This document shows, one piece after another, positions 7,668 to 16,509 of a stretch of 40,166 nucleotides of DNA. The translations under genes and the position numbers were made by a program. Every line of letters begins with the position of its first letter. Within the stretch, counting starts at the first letter, position 1. Source of the stretch: an uncultured Prochlorococcus sp. (GTDB lineage Bacteria > Cyanobacteriota > Cyanobacteriia > PCC-6307 > Cyanobiaceae); NCBI GenBank assembly GCA_902534675.1, contig CACAQQ010000007.1, positions 1 through 40,166 on the forward strand, given 5' to 3'. Below the pieces are notes generated by a model. That model had not been told where the DNA came from and ran no database searches. It saw only the letters and a list, made by a program, of their open reading frames with translations.

Positions 7668-8314
7668 ATATCCCAAGAGTAATAATTGTTATAGCATCAA
7701 GTCTTGATGGGAGAATTGCATTTCCTGAAGGTGGAGAATCGCATCTTGGAAGCGATGAAGACAAAAAAATATTAAATCAAAACTTATCAATGGTTGACGC
7801 CACCATTTTTGGTTTAGGTACTTTAATAGATCATCAATCAACTTACCTAGTTAAAAATCTCACTGATAATGACGAAGTAAATATATCTAAAAGCCAACCA
7901 ATTTCTATAGTTGCTTCAAATAGCAAAAAATTCAACACTAATTGGAAATACTTTCGTCAACCAATTAGAAGATGGCTAATAAGCTCAAGTAAAGTTGATA
8001 ATTCGTCGAATAATGAATTCGAGAAAGAACTCTTTTTCGAAGATTCATGGGAAAAAACTTTAATTTCACTTAAAAAACAAGGGATAAATGATTTAGCTCT
8101 TTTAGGAGGTGCAAAACTTATAAATTCATTTATAAAAGAGGATCTAATAACAGATATAAAAATTACAATAATTCCACGAATTATTGGAGGAAGATATACA
8201 TGGATCCCTCCAGAACAAACAAATGCGATTTTTAATCTCAAAAGGCTATGGGAAATAAAATCAATTAAAAATTTAATGAATAATGAAATCCATGTTCATT
8301 ACAAAAAGATTTGA
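7664..8314 (+). CDS. RibD C-terminal / dihydrofolate-reductase-like reductase
   Basis: A 216-residue protein with the RibD-C fold: opening VIIVIASSLDGRIAF (strand, then SLDG substrate/NADPH motif), FGLGTLI in the middle, LALLGGAKLINSFI (GGAxL, the NADPH-binding glycine motif) near residue 145 and ITIIPRIIGG near 165. It lacks the deaminase half of RibD. The start is TTG in a TTGA overlap with the PTPS stop, so translation is coupled. In riboflavin synthesis this fold reduces the ribosyl-amino-pyrimidine, but the pairing with a pterin enzyme leaves open a pterin or folate substrate; that is inference. Confidence 0.85.
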   Translation: MNIPRVIIVIASSLDGRIAFPEGGESHLGSDEDKKILNQNLSMVDATIFGLGTLIDHQSTYLVKNLTDNDEVNISKSQPISIVASNSKKFNTNWKYFRQPIRRWLISSSKVDNSSNNEFEKELFFEDSWEKTLISLKKQGINDLALLGGAKLINSFIKEDLITDIKITIIPRIIGGRYTWIPPEQTNAIFNLKRLWEIKSIKNLMNNEIHVHYKKI

Positions 8315-8331
8315 AATAGTTTCAATAATAA

Positions 8332-9486
8332 ATGAACAAAAAAATACATAAAGTTGAAGTCAAATTGTCAATTAAGGAAATCTCCAAGGAGATATGGAAT
8401 GAATTAGCAAATGATATTAATAATCCATTTTATGAATGGACTTGGATTAAAAACCTTGAGATGTCAAAAAGTGTTTCAAGAGAAACTGGTTGGCAGCCTC
8501 TATATTTTGTTGCTTATAAAAATGAAGAAATACTAGGAATTGCCCCACTTTTTTTAAAAAATCATAGCTATGGAGAATTCATTTTTGACCAATCATTTGC
8601 AAGATTGGCTCAAGAGCTGAATTTAAATTATTACCCTAAATTAATTGGAATGAGTCCTTATAGTCCTGTAAATGGATATCAATTTCTTTATAAAAAAAAT
8701 AAAGACAAGAAAGAAATTACAAATTTACTCATAAACCATATCGAAAGCTTTGCGATTACAAACAAAATCCTAAGTTGTAATTTTTTATATATTGATGAAA
8801 GCTGGGGCAACCATCTTAAATCTTTGGGATACTATGAATGGATAAACTCCAGCAGTGAATGGAGGAGTAATGGAGAAAAAACATTTGACGATTTTCTATC
8901 TAGATTTAACTCTAATCAGAGAAAAAATATAAAAAAAGAGAGGAAATCAATTACTAAACAAGACATTAAAGTAGAAATTTTTAATGAAGATGATATCAAC
9001 CAAGAAATCCTTAGAAAAATGCATAATTTTTATGAACAGCATTGTTCGAGGTGGGGAGTTTGGGGAAGTAAATATCTAACATCTACATTTTTCGAAACAC
9101 TGGTTGATAATAAAAAAAATCTTTTACTTTTTAGTGCATCAAAACATGATTCAAATGAAATTTTTGCTATGTCGATGTGCGTTAAAAATCAAAACAACCT
9201 ATGGGGTAGATATTGGGGTAGTCAAGAAGAAATATCTAATTTACATTTTGAATTATGCTATTACCAGCCAATTGAATGGGCAATAAAAAATAGTATCCAT
9301 TTGTTTGATCCTGGAGCGGGTGGTAAACATAAAAGACGGAGAGGGTTTTTTGCAAAAAGCGCCGTTAGCATGCATAAGTGGTTTGACAAAAATATGGAAA
9401 ATATAATTTATCCTTGGCTAAATGAAGTGAATAAACAAACCGAGATGGAAATTGATTTTGAAAATAAATCTATACCCTTTAAATAA
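8332..9486 (+). CDS. GNAT/FemAB-like N-acyltransferase (DUF482/COG3146 type)
   Basis: A 384-residue soluble protein. The segment NSNQRKNIKKERKSI (about residues 198-212) with the following helix, and FDPGAGGKHKRRRGF near residue 325, are hallmarks of the COG3146 family of predicted N-acyltransferases, two GNAT-like lobes related to FemAB peptidyl transferases. Substrate is not known; annotations such as peptidoglycan biosynthesis for this family rest on the FemAB resemblance. It starts 17 bases after the RibD-C gene on the same strand, so probably in the same transcript as the PTPS gene. Confidence 0.83.
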   Translation: MNKKIHKVEVKLSIKEISKEIWNELANDINNPFYEWTWIKNLEMSKSVSRETGWQPLYFVAYKNEEILGIAPLFLKNHSYGEFIFDQSFARLAQELNLNYYPKLIGMSPYSPVNGYQFLYKKNKDKKEITNLLINHIESFAITNKILSCNFLYIDESWGNHLKSLGYYEWINSSSEWRSNGEKTFDDFLSRFNSNQRKNIKKERKSITKQDIKVEIFNEDDINQEILRKMHNFYEQHCSRWGVWGSKYLTSTFFETLVDNKKNLLLFSASKHDSNEIFAMSMCVKNQNNLWGRYWGSQEEISNLHFELCYYQPIEWAIKNSIHLFDPGAGGKHKRRRGFFAKSAVSMHKWFDKNMENIIYPWLNEVNKQTEMEIDFENKSIPFK

Positions 9487-9547
9487 AAAATTATTTGACT
9501 TTACCAAAGATTATATTAGTAATGTAGTTTTTTATTAACTTCTAAGA

Positions 9548-9934
9548 ATGGATTCTAAGAACAGTTTCGATGAAAAGACAATGATTGATAGTAACCTATC
9601 CAATCGATATATAGATTTAGATCCAAAAGGTTATTTTATTATCAAAGTAGATTTACAAGAAAATAAAATAATTTTAGAGCACTTTCTAAATAATATTAAT
9701 GATGACGGATATGCGCTTGACCCAGAAACAAATGAACCAATTAAATGCGACTCTCAAAATAAAAGAGTTAGTAATGAAGTTTTTAAAGGCATTAGTGCGA
9801 AACAACTTGGAATAATGATCACTGAAGAAAGAAATGACTTAATAACCAGATTCGACCATGCCCTATATTTAGGCCGGGAACTACAAAAAGCAGAAGAATG
9901 TTTATATAAAAGACTACCATATATCCAAGATTAA
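9548..9934 (+). CDS. DUF4346-like conserved cyanobacterial protein
   Basis: A 128-residue soluble protein. The core YIDLDPKGYFIIKVDLQENKI followed by EHFLNN, PETNEPI and ISAKQLGIMITEE matches what I know of DUF4346, a cyanobacterial family sometimes linked to pterin/dihydropteroate proteins, but no function is established. The C-terminus (DHALYLGRELQKAEECLYKR) is a helix pair. It lies 61 bases after the acyltransferase, enough for its own promoter, and 64 bases before the petL-like gene. Confidence 0.7.
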   Translation: MDSKNSFDEKTMIDSNLSNRYIDLDPKGYFIIKVDLQENKIILEHFLNNINDDGYALDPETNEPIKCDSQNKRVSNEVFKGISAKQLGIMITEERNDLITRFDHALYLGRELQKAEECLYKRLPYIQD

Positions 9935-9963
9935 GAAATTAAACGAAAAAATCTAATCTTTTC
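9927..9963 (+). terminator. Weak hairpin around the DUF4346 stop codon
   Basis: A seven-base inverted repeat (AAGATTA at 9927-9933, TAATCTT at 9954-9960) spans the stop codon and runs into four T residues. It is AU-only apart from one pair per arm and has a 20-base loop, so it is a poor terminator at best and may be chance in AT-rich DNA. Confidence 0.2.
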
Positions 9964-9998
9964 ATCTGATGTTAAATTAAATAAAAATAAAAAAATTA

Positions 9999-10091
9999 AT
10001 GAACATCATTTTCTATTTTGCATTTATTGGTTTTGGTTTTGGAGCTGCTTTCGCATTAGATAAGCTCTTAAGAGCAGTTAAATTAATTTAA
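9999..10091 (+). CDS. petL: Cytochrome b6f subunit 6 (PetL-like), 30 residues
   Basis: A very short frame translating to MNIIFYFAFIGFGFGAAFAL followed by DKLLRAVKLI. It is one transmembrane helix with a short basic tail ending in KLI. The size (about 30 residues), single helix and the arginine-any-any/KLI ending match PetL, the small peripheral subunit that stabilises the cytochrome b6f dimer in the thylakoid. The call rests on this ending and the length, so another small photosynthetic subunit remains possible. It sits alone between DUF4346 and the 3' end of rimO, five bases from the rimO stop. Confidence 0.62.
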   Translation: MNIIFYFAFIGFGFGAAFALDKLLRAVKLI

Positions 10092-10096
10092 AAAAA

Positions 10097-11461
10097 CTAT
10101 AAAATTTTAATAGTCTCTCCATACAAATCATATTCATCCGCAAAAGAAATATTTGCTTCAACAAATTTACCAATATAATTTTTCAAATCAATTTTATCCT
10201 TAATAGATAAAATTACTTTTCCGTCAATTTCAGGGGCGAAATTATAGGACCGACCTATTAATTCGTTATTATCTGATATTTTTTCTACCAAAATCTTCAT
10301 TTTTGAACCAACATATGACTGATTTTTATCTTTGGAGATATTTTGTTGAACTGAAATAACGTTATCTTTTCTTGCCTCTGCAACCTCTAGGGAAACTTTA
10401 TTTGGCAAATGAAAAGCTGCAGTTCCTTCCTCAGGAGAAAAAATGAACACTCCCACATGATCAAATTTGTGCCTATCCAAAAATTCGAGAAGATGTTCAA
10501 AATATTCTTTTTTTTCTCCAGGGAATCCAACAATGAGACTAGTTCTTAATACAGCAGATGGAATTTCTTCTCTAATTTTCTCCAAAATTGATTCATTCAA
10601 AGAAGCCTGCCAAGGTCTATTCATACTCTTCAATACATCTGGATGACTATGCTGAAGTGGTAAATCAAAGTAAGGTACTATATTCTTTGAATCTTTGAAA
10701 GCTCTAATAACTTCATTAGTTAAACCCGTTGGATAAGCATAATGTATCCTTATCCAAGGAATTGGAACTTTAGAAAGCTCATTCAACAGTTTGGCTAATG
10801 ATGGTTTTCCATAAATATCTTGACCATAATTAGTTGTTATTTGACTAATTAAAATGATTTCTTGAATACCCTGTTTTGCAAGACTTTTGGCTTCTGAAAC
10901 TATAGATTCTATTGTTCTACTTCTTTGAGGACCTCTCAACTTAGGAATAATACAAAAAGCGCAATTATAGTTGCAGCCTTCAGCAATGCGAAGATAAGCA
11001 ACAAATTTATTTTTATCTACATAACGAGGTATTTCCTGATCTGCAATAAATTCCGGTATTTTTGAAACTTCATTAACGATTTCCCCTTTTTCTACTCTGT
11101 CTAAAACCTTGGCTATCTTTTGATAATCTCCTGTTCCAATCAAACCTTTTATTTCAGGGATTTCTTTTAAAAGCTCATCTTTAAAATGCTGAGCCATACA
11201 GCCTGCAACTATTACTTCCTTTCCTTGATTTGTATATTCTAGAATTTTTCTAATAGATTCTTCTCTAGCTGTTTCAATAAAACTGCAAGTATTTACAACA
11301 ACAACATTTGCATCATTTATATTGCTGTCAACTTCATAACCCTCTTTATCTAATAAGCCTTGCATATGTTCAGTATCAACAAGATTTTTCTCACAACCAA
11401 CATGACTGAATGCAACCTTAGATAGTTTTTTTTCTTTTAAATTGAGACTATTTTGTTTCAC
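10097..11461 (-). CDS. rimO: Ribosomal protein S12 methylthiotransferase
   Basis: A 454-residue radical-SAM enzyme that adds a methylthio group to the conserved aspartate of ribosomal protein S12. N-terminal UPF0004 domain with cluster cysteines 23 (HVGCEKN), 59 (NTCSF) and 88 (AGCMAQ); radical-SAM CxxxCxxC at 163-170 (GCNYNCAFC) followed by [13 protein letters not shown]-terminal TRAM domain from about residue 388. VGCEKNLVD and the HYAYPTGL motif separate RimO from the tRNA enzyme MiaB. Monocistronic in appearance. The start at 11461 lies about 100 bases from the divergent VKOR gene. As a two-cluster Fe-S enzyme it depends on the SUF pathway. Confidence 0.95.
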   Translation of the reverse strand: MKQNSLNLKEKKLSKVAFSHVGCEKNLVDTEHMQGLLDKEGYEVDSNINDANVVVVNTCSFIETAREESIRKILEYTNQGKEVIVAGCMAQHFKDELLKEIPEIKGLIGTGDYQKIAKVLDRVEKGEIVNEVSKIPEFIADQEIPRYVDKNKFVAYLRIAEGCNYNCAFCIIPKLRGPQRSRTIESIVSEAKSLAKQGIQEIILISQITTNYGQDIYGKPSLAKLLNELSKVPIPWIRIHYAYPTGLTNEVIRAFKDSKNIVPYFDLPLQHSHPDVLKSMNRPWQASLNESILEKIREEIPSAVLRTSLIVGFPGEKKEYFEHLLEFLDRHKFDHVGVFIFSPEEGTAAFHLPNKVSLEVAEARKDNVISVQQNISKDKNQSYVGSKMKILVEKISDNNELIGRSYNFAPEIDGKVILSIKDKIDLKNYIGKFVEANISFADEYDLYGETIKIL

Positions 11462-11566
11462 AACTTGAAAAATAAGAATTAAAAGATTTATACAGCATTT
11501 CGTATATAACTCTCATGCCAAGATAATATTAGGATAGATAATGTAAATAACAAACTTTATTTTTTT

Positions 11567-12502
11567 ATGGCCCTTAAGACTTTAAACAGAAGAAATAAAA
11601 AAGATTTGAAATGGCCAAAAATCATAATTGCAATTCTTAGCACTATAGGCATAGTTGATACAGGTTCGATTACTTTAAAAAACTGGGGATTATTTACTTC
11701 GCTTTCATGCCCAGGGATACAAAATGGTTGTGAAACAGTTTTAAATAGTCCTTGGGGTACTTTATTTGAAAATAATCAAGTTAATATACCTCTCTCATTA
11801 GCTGGATTTATAACATATTTATCAATATTAGTTATCACCATAGTACTCTCGCTTAATTTAATTTCCCCAAAAGAAAAACTAAATAAGTTTTTATGGTGGT
11901 TAGTATTTCTAATTTCTTGTGCGTCATCAACATTTAGCTTTTTATTGATAAATATAATGTTTTTTAAGATTCAAGCATATTGCTTTTTTTGTATACTTTC
12001 AGCAATTTTATCGTTTTCTATCTTTATAATTTCTATGATTGGAGCAAAGTTTGAAAATAGAGAAACTATGATTTTTAGAGGTTTCATTGTAGCCATTAGT
12101 GTCCTGCTGGGGGGTCTAATTTGGTCAACAAACGTTGACCCCTCTAATGCAATTGATGTTGCAAACCCCACTGAAAATGTATCACCAATAATTACCACTT
12201 CAAGCTCTCCCCAGAAGGTAAAGTTTGCAAAATTTTTAAGTGAAAACAATATTGTTATGTATAGTGCATACTGGTGCCCTCATTGCCACGATCAGAAACA
12301 ATTATTTGGTAAGGAAGCAGTCAAAGAATTAAAAGTAGTTGAGTGTGCTAAAGATGGTAAAGATAATGAGTATGAGCTATGCCAAACGAAAGGAATTAGT
12401 GGATTTCCTTCTTGGGAAATAAATGGAGAAATTATTAGTGGTACGCGTAACTTAAATGAATTAGCAACAAAAACTGACTATCAGGGAGATCTTAATTTTT
12501 AA
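11567..12502 (+). CDS. VKOR-thioredoxin fusion, disulfide-forming membrane protein
   Basis: A 311-residue fusion typical of cyanobacteria and plant LTO1. The VKOR domain has four to five membrane helices, the loop cysteine pair C48/C55 (SCPGIQNGC), the conserved Ser/Thr region PLSLAG, and the quinone-side CxxC C139-C142 (YCFFC). A linker rich in Ser/Thr/Pro (about 190-215) leads to a thioredoxin-like domain with CPHC (237-240). It should pass electrons from lumenal or periplasmic substrate thiols to quinone, making disulfides, for example in photosystem II lumenal proteins in plants. Convergent with nadB, overlapping it by 11 bases. Confidence 0.93.
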   Translation: MALKTLNRRNKKDLKWPKIIIAILSTIGIVDTGSITLKNWGLFTSLSCPGIQNGCETVLNSPWGTLFENNQVNIPLSLAGFITYLSILVITIVLSLNLISPKEKLNKFLWWLVFLISCASSTFSFLLINIMFFKIQAYCFFCILSAILSFSIFIISMIGAKFENRETMIFRGFIVAISVLLGGLIWSTNVDPSNAIDVANPTENVSPIITTSSSPQKVKFAKFLSENNIVMYSAYWCPHCHDQKQLFGKEAVKELKVVECAKDGKDNEYELCQTKGISGFPSWEINGEIISGTRNLNELATKTDYQGDLNF

Positions 12503-14159
12503 CAAATCTTTTTTGAATTTTTTGATTTAACTGTTGTCTAGTATGACACTCCCAATTTTTATCTTTATCAGGGAAATCATCTCTATAATGCCCTCCTCTA
12601 CTTTCTTCTCTAAATAGACAAGCTTTTAATAAAGTTATTGTTGTTATTTGTCTATTCTTTAAATCAAGTAAAAGATTTAATGCTCTTCTATTACGTTCAC
12701 TAAGTTTTATTTTTTGATCAAATTTTATTTTTTCAAGACTATTTAGTAAATCATTTTTATTTAATTTATCTATTTCATTTTGAATGTAATTTAAAAATTT
12801 ACTCATATTTACCTTATTTCGAGATACCCCTAAATTTAACCAGCATAGTTTTCTTAGTTCATCAATTTTTTCAGCAATTATAGAAATTTGATCTTCTCTA
12901 GGATCTTCAATATCAAACTCTTGAAATGATCTATCAAATTTTTCAAATTTAGAAAGGTCATTCAAAACAATTGAAGACATTTTTCTTGCGAAAACAAGAC
13001 ACTCCATCAGTGAATTACTTGCCAGTCTATTTGCACCATGCACCCCTGTAGAAGCAACTTCTCCAACGGCATATAATCCTTTTCTTGTTGAAGATGCATT
13101 TAGATCAGTTTTAACACCTCCCATCCAATAATGAGCTGCAGGAGCTACGGGAATAACCTCATTTAAAGGGTTAACGCCATAATCCTGACATCGACTTAAG
13201 ATCGTGGGGAAGCGCTCTACAATTTTTTCTGGGTCAATATACCGAAGATCTAAGCCAACATGGTCTACATTATTATCATGCATATTTTTCATAATTGCTC
13301 TACTTACCTGATCTCTAGAAGCTAGATCACGATTTTCAAGATTATTAACTGGACTTTCACCATTTTTATCAACTAAAATCGCTCCTTCCCCTCTAAGTGC
13401 CTCAGATATTAAGAAGCAAGGTGCACCATAAAATTTTAAAGCTGTTGGATGAAATTGAACAAACTCTAAATCTTCGATAGCAGCTCCTGCTTTCAATGCA
13501 AGAGCAATCCCTTCACCAGAAGATTGAGCAGGATTTGTTGTGTTTGTAAATAAGTGTCCACCCCCACCTGTAGCCAAAACAACAGCTCTAGATTTAATCC
13601 AATACAAATTTGCTCCATCAAGAACCTGAACTCCTCTACATTCTTTATTTTCAATGAGAAGTTCAGTTACTCTTACACCCCTGCAGTGAAGAATATTTTT
13701 TTGATTCTCAATATGATCTTCTAGAACTTCTACTAATGCTCTTCCAGTACGATCTTTAACATGTAAGACTCTTCTTCGTGAATGAGCTGCTTCCAAGGTA
13801 GTAGCTAGTTGATCAGAACTTTGATCAAAAATCATCCCTAAATTCTGCAACCTTTCTACACAACTTGGAGCTTCTTTAACCAGCATTTCTACAGCTTGAA
13901 AATCACATAGTCCATCACCTGCTTTTAAAGTATCCTCAGCATGAAGATCAAATGAATCATCTTGTCTAACGACAGATGCAATTCCTCCTTGAGCCCATCT
14001 ACTGGAAGATACCTTACTAGTATTTCTATTTAAAAGAAGAACTTTTAAATTTGAGGGTAATTCAAGACAAGTCATAAGACCAGCAGCTCCAGCGCCTATA
14101 ACGATTACATCCCAATTATTTATTGGTATCGGTTCTTGCGAAAATGGAGGCCTTAACAT
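12492..14159 (-). CDS. nadB: L-aspartate oxidase
   Basis: A 555-residue FAD enzyme oxidising L-aspartate to iminoaspartate, the first step of de novo NAD synthesis. FAD-binding GAGAAGLM near residue 22, SRWAQGGIA and the fumarate-reductase-like active region HPTALKFYGAPCFLISEALRGEG split over about 240-260, with the family motifs AAHYWMGG and GLYAVGEVASTGVHGANRLA in the second half. Extra residues at the C-terminus (about 480-555) form the helical domain. The ATG overlaps the DUF3120 stop by one base (TAATG), so the two are coupled. Its partner quinolinate synthase gene is not in this window. Confidence 0.95.
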   Translation of the reverse strand: MLRPPFSQEPIPINNWDVIVIGAGAAGLMTCLELPSNLKVLLLNRNTSKVSSSRWAQGGIASVVRQDDSFDLHAEDTLKAGDGLCDFQAVEMLVKEAPSCVERLQNLGMIFDQSSDQLATTLEAAHSRRRVLHVKDRTGRALVEVLEDHIENQKNILHCRGVRVTELLIENKECRGVQVLDGANLYWIKSRAVVLATGGGGHLFTNTTNPAQSSGEGIALALKAGAAIEDLEFVQFHPTALKFYGAPCFLISEALRGEGAILVDKNGESPVNNLENRDLASRDQVSRAIMKNMHDNNVDHVGLDLRYIDPEKIVERFPTILSRCQDYGVNPLNEVIPVAPAAHYWMGGVKTDLNASSTRKGLYAVGEVASTGVHGANRLASNSLMECLVFARKMSSIVLNDLSKFEKFDRSFQEFDIEDPREDQISIIAEKIDELRKLCWLNLGVSRNKVNMSKFLNYIQNEIDKLNKNDLLNSLEKIKFDQKIKLSERNRRALNLLLDLKNRQITTITLLKACLFREESRGGHYRDDFPDKDKNWECHTRQQLNQKIQKRFVKN

Positions 14160-14926
14160 TAAACCAATCCACTAAAAGTTGGTTGCAGAATTGCTAAAAC
14201 AATAAAAATACCATCAACAATTAATGTCGTTTGAATTACGTAACCAGAAACTAACATTGCTTTACCGCTAGTAGTATTAATTGTGCCAGAATCTAAAATT
14301 TCCTTTGAAATAAACCAAAGTATAAGAGCAACAAAAACAATAATAGATAATGATTTTATTTGAATAAGACTCTCTGAAGTTTTTTGAAGAATCATGGGTG
14401 CATTGTCAGAATCTGCTGTAATTACCTGCCTCCATTGATCCATGATTCCGATTAAAAATATTGTAATGTCGGTAACTGCGGTTCCAAATAAAGAAGAGAT
14501 ATAAAAACTTGAACCTATTTTCCAATTAGTACCAAATCCAATTAAAGCTAATGGGAGAACTACAGCTTCAACAGGTATGTGTAGGATAGGAAATGGGCTT
14601 AACCATCCCCAGAACAAACATCCACCAAGCCAACTACCTGAAATACCAAGCAATAATGAACTTACAATAAACCACTTATTTGATCCTTTCTGATTCAAAA
14701 CAATTGCCACTAAGGCAATAACAAAAGTAAAACAAAGAGCACTTATTGGTTCTAATCTAACCCAAGGGGCTTGAACAAAAATAGGTAAAATTACAAAGAA
14801 AGAGGACCACAATCTTAAAGATATAGGATTTGATAAAAAACTATTTTCGTATGAATCAACTGTCTTATGGGATTCATAGTCGAATTTATCTTTTACTTCT
14901 AAATTTTTTGTAATTAATTCTTTCAA
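14159..14926 (-). CDS. DUF3120 integral membrane protein
   Basis: A 255-residue protein with about seven hydrophobic segments after a 30-residue polar N-terminus. The conserved core includes VQAPWVRLEP, GSWLGGCLFWGWL and HIPVEAVVLPLAL, which I recognise as DUF3120, found throughout cyanobacteria and of unknown function. It precedes nadB with a one-base TAATG overlap, so a joint role, for instance transport of an NAD precursor, is conceivable but unsupported beyond the coupling. Confidence 0.85.
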   Translation of the reverse strand: MKELITKNLEVKDKFDYESHKTVDSYENSFLSNPISLRLWSSFFVILPIFVQAPWVRLEPISALCFTFVIALVAIVLNQKGSNKWFIVSSLLLGISGSWLGGCLFWGWLSPFPILHIPVEAVVLPLALIGFGTNWKIGSSFYISSLFGTAVTDITIFLIGIMDQWRQVITADSDNAPMILQKTSESLIQIKSLSIIVFVALILWFISKEILDSGTINTTSGKAMLVSGYVIQTTLIVDGIFIVLAILQPTFSGLV

Positions 14927-14944
14927 TGAAAAAGTTTATTTCAA

Positions 14945-15058
14945 TTAATCTAAATCGTGTTTTAAAAAACTGCGAATGCCATATTTTAATAAATTAGAGG
15001 CCCATAATTTCACACCTATATTTATTTTTTTAAAAGTATTTAATACACTTTGAGTCAT
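14945..15058 (-). CDS. Possible 37-residue hypothetical protein
   Basis: A short frame (MTQSVLNTFKKINIGVKLWA to KHDLD) lying 18 bases upstream of DUF3120 on the same strand in the only sizeable gap of this area. It has a basic amphipathic middle and an ATG start. I know no family for it. Random frames of this length are common in AT-rich DNA, so it is listed only as a candidate; conservation in related genomes would settle it. Confidence 0.28.
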   Translation of the reverse strand: MTQSVLNTFKKINIGVKLWASNLLKYGIRSFLKHDLD

Positions 15059-15104
15059 ATTTAAGTTTAGAATAAATATAAATAAGAATATTTGGCCTTA
15101 AATT

Positions 15105-16484
15105 GTGTGGCAAGAAATTAATTACACGGAAGATCCCATTGATCTTTTGGTTCCTAATATTACTTATAAAATAAACCCTGCAGAAATTGAAAGTATTGAA
15201 TCTAATTCTATTGCTGAAGAAATAGGATTTGAATCAGGTGATTCAATTATTAGTATTAATGGGAAAAAACCCAGAGATTTAATTGATTATCAGATTCTAA
15301 TTAGTGAAGAAATTTTAGACATATCAGTTTTAGATAAAAATCATGAGATTCACAATATCAATATTGAAAAAGATCAGGACGTTAATTTAGGTATAAATTT
15401 TAAAGATGCATTATTTGATTCAATCAAGCAATGTAATAATAGATGTCCATTTTGTTTTATTGATCAACAACCAAGTGGTAAAAGAAAAAGCCTATATATA
15501 AAAGACGATGATTATAGATTAAGTTTCCTATATGGCTCTTATTTAACTCTTACAAATTTAAAAAAAGAAGACTGGGAAAGAATTGCTATGCAAAAATTAT
15601 CCCCACTTTTTATTTCAGTTCATGCTACTGATCCCGCCACAAGAGAAAAATTATTAAAAAATAAACAAGCAGGAGTGATACTTGATCAAATTTCGTGGTT
15701 TGAAAAAAACTCTATTCAAATACATGCTCAAATTGTTGTTTGTCCAGATATAAATGATGGGGATATTCTTGAGAAATCAATTTTGGAACTTGCTGAATTC
15801 TACAAAAAAACCTCTCAAACAGTTCTTTCAGTCGCAATAGTTCCTGTAGGACTTACAAAATTTAGACCTGAAAATGATGGATTGAAATCAATCAGCCCAG
15901 AATACGCAAAAAAAACTATTAAACAAGTAGAGAGAATTCAATCCTCTCTACAAATTACTCTTGGGACTCGTTTTTGTTGGCTAGCAGACGAATGGTATTT
16001 AATTGCTGGTACAAATTTACCTAGTTACAAAACCTACGAAAATATGCCGCAAGAATCTAATGGAGTTGGGACTATTAGAAACTTTCTAGAATCATTAAGA
16101 AAGAAGACTCAAAACCTACCCCAAAAAGTAAAAAAGCCAAAAAAAGTTAGTTGGATTGTTGGTAAATTAGTTTATGAAGCCCTAATTCCTACAGTTAATA
16201 AATTAAACTTAATTAATGGATTAACAATTAATTTATATGGTTTGCCAAGTATTTATTGGGGTCAAGATCAAGTCGTTACAGGTCTTCTTACTGGAGAAGA
16301 TCTAATTTACGGGCTGAAAAATAAGGATTTAGGAGAAGCTGTTTACATACCATCTATCATGTTAAAAATTAATACTGATTTATTTTTAGATGATAAAAAT
16401 ATTCAAGAAGTTGAGAATCAAATAAATACTAAAATTCACGTTCTTGATGATTCAAATGATATTATTAATACTTTGATTGGTTAA
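15105..16484 (+). CDS. DUF512 PDZ/radical-SAM-like cyanobacterial oxidoreductase
   Basis: A 459-residue protein with an N-terminal PDZ-like domain (IESIESNSIAEEIGFESGDS to about residue 80), a CxxxCxxC cluster motif at 110-117 (CNNRCPFC) followed by FIDQQPSG and DDDYRLSFLYGSYLTLTN, and a C-terminal DUF512 domain. This is the TIGR03279-type Fe-S protein of cyanobacteria, related to radical-SAM enzymes; the reaction is not known. The GTG start at 15105 gives the family N-terminus. It heads a plus-strand run with tolC 25 bases downstream, but a functional link with the efflux protein is not shown. Confidence 0.92.
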   Translation: MWQEINYTEDPIDLLVPNITYKINPAEIESIESNSIAEEIGFESGDSIISINGKKPRDLIDYQILISEEILDISVLDKNHEIHNINIEKDQDVNLGINFKDALFDSIKQCNNRCPFCFIDQQPSGKRKSLYIKDDDYRLSFLYGSYLTLTNLKKEDWERIAMQKLSPLFISVHATDPATREKLLKNKQAGVILDQISWFEKNSIQIHAQIVVCPDINDGDILEKSILELAEFYKKTSQTVLSVAIVPVGLTKFRPENDGLKSISPEYAKKTIKQVERIQSSLQITLGTRFCWLADEWYLIAGTNLPSYKTYENMPQESNGVGTIRNFLESLRKKTQNLPQKVKKPKKVSWIVGKLVYEALIPTVNKLNLINGLTINLYGLPSIYWGQDQVVTGLLTGEDLIYGLKNKDLGEAVYIPSIMLKINTDLFLDDKNIQEVENQINTKIHVLDDSNDIINTLIG

Positions 16485-16509
16485 TCGAATATTTTCGAAA
16501 ATATAAAAC

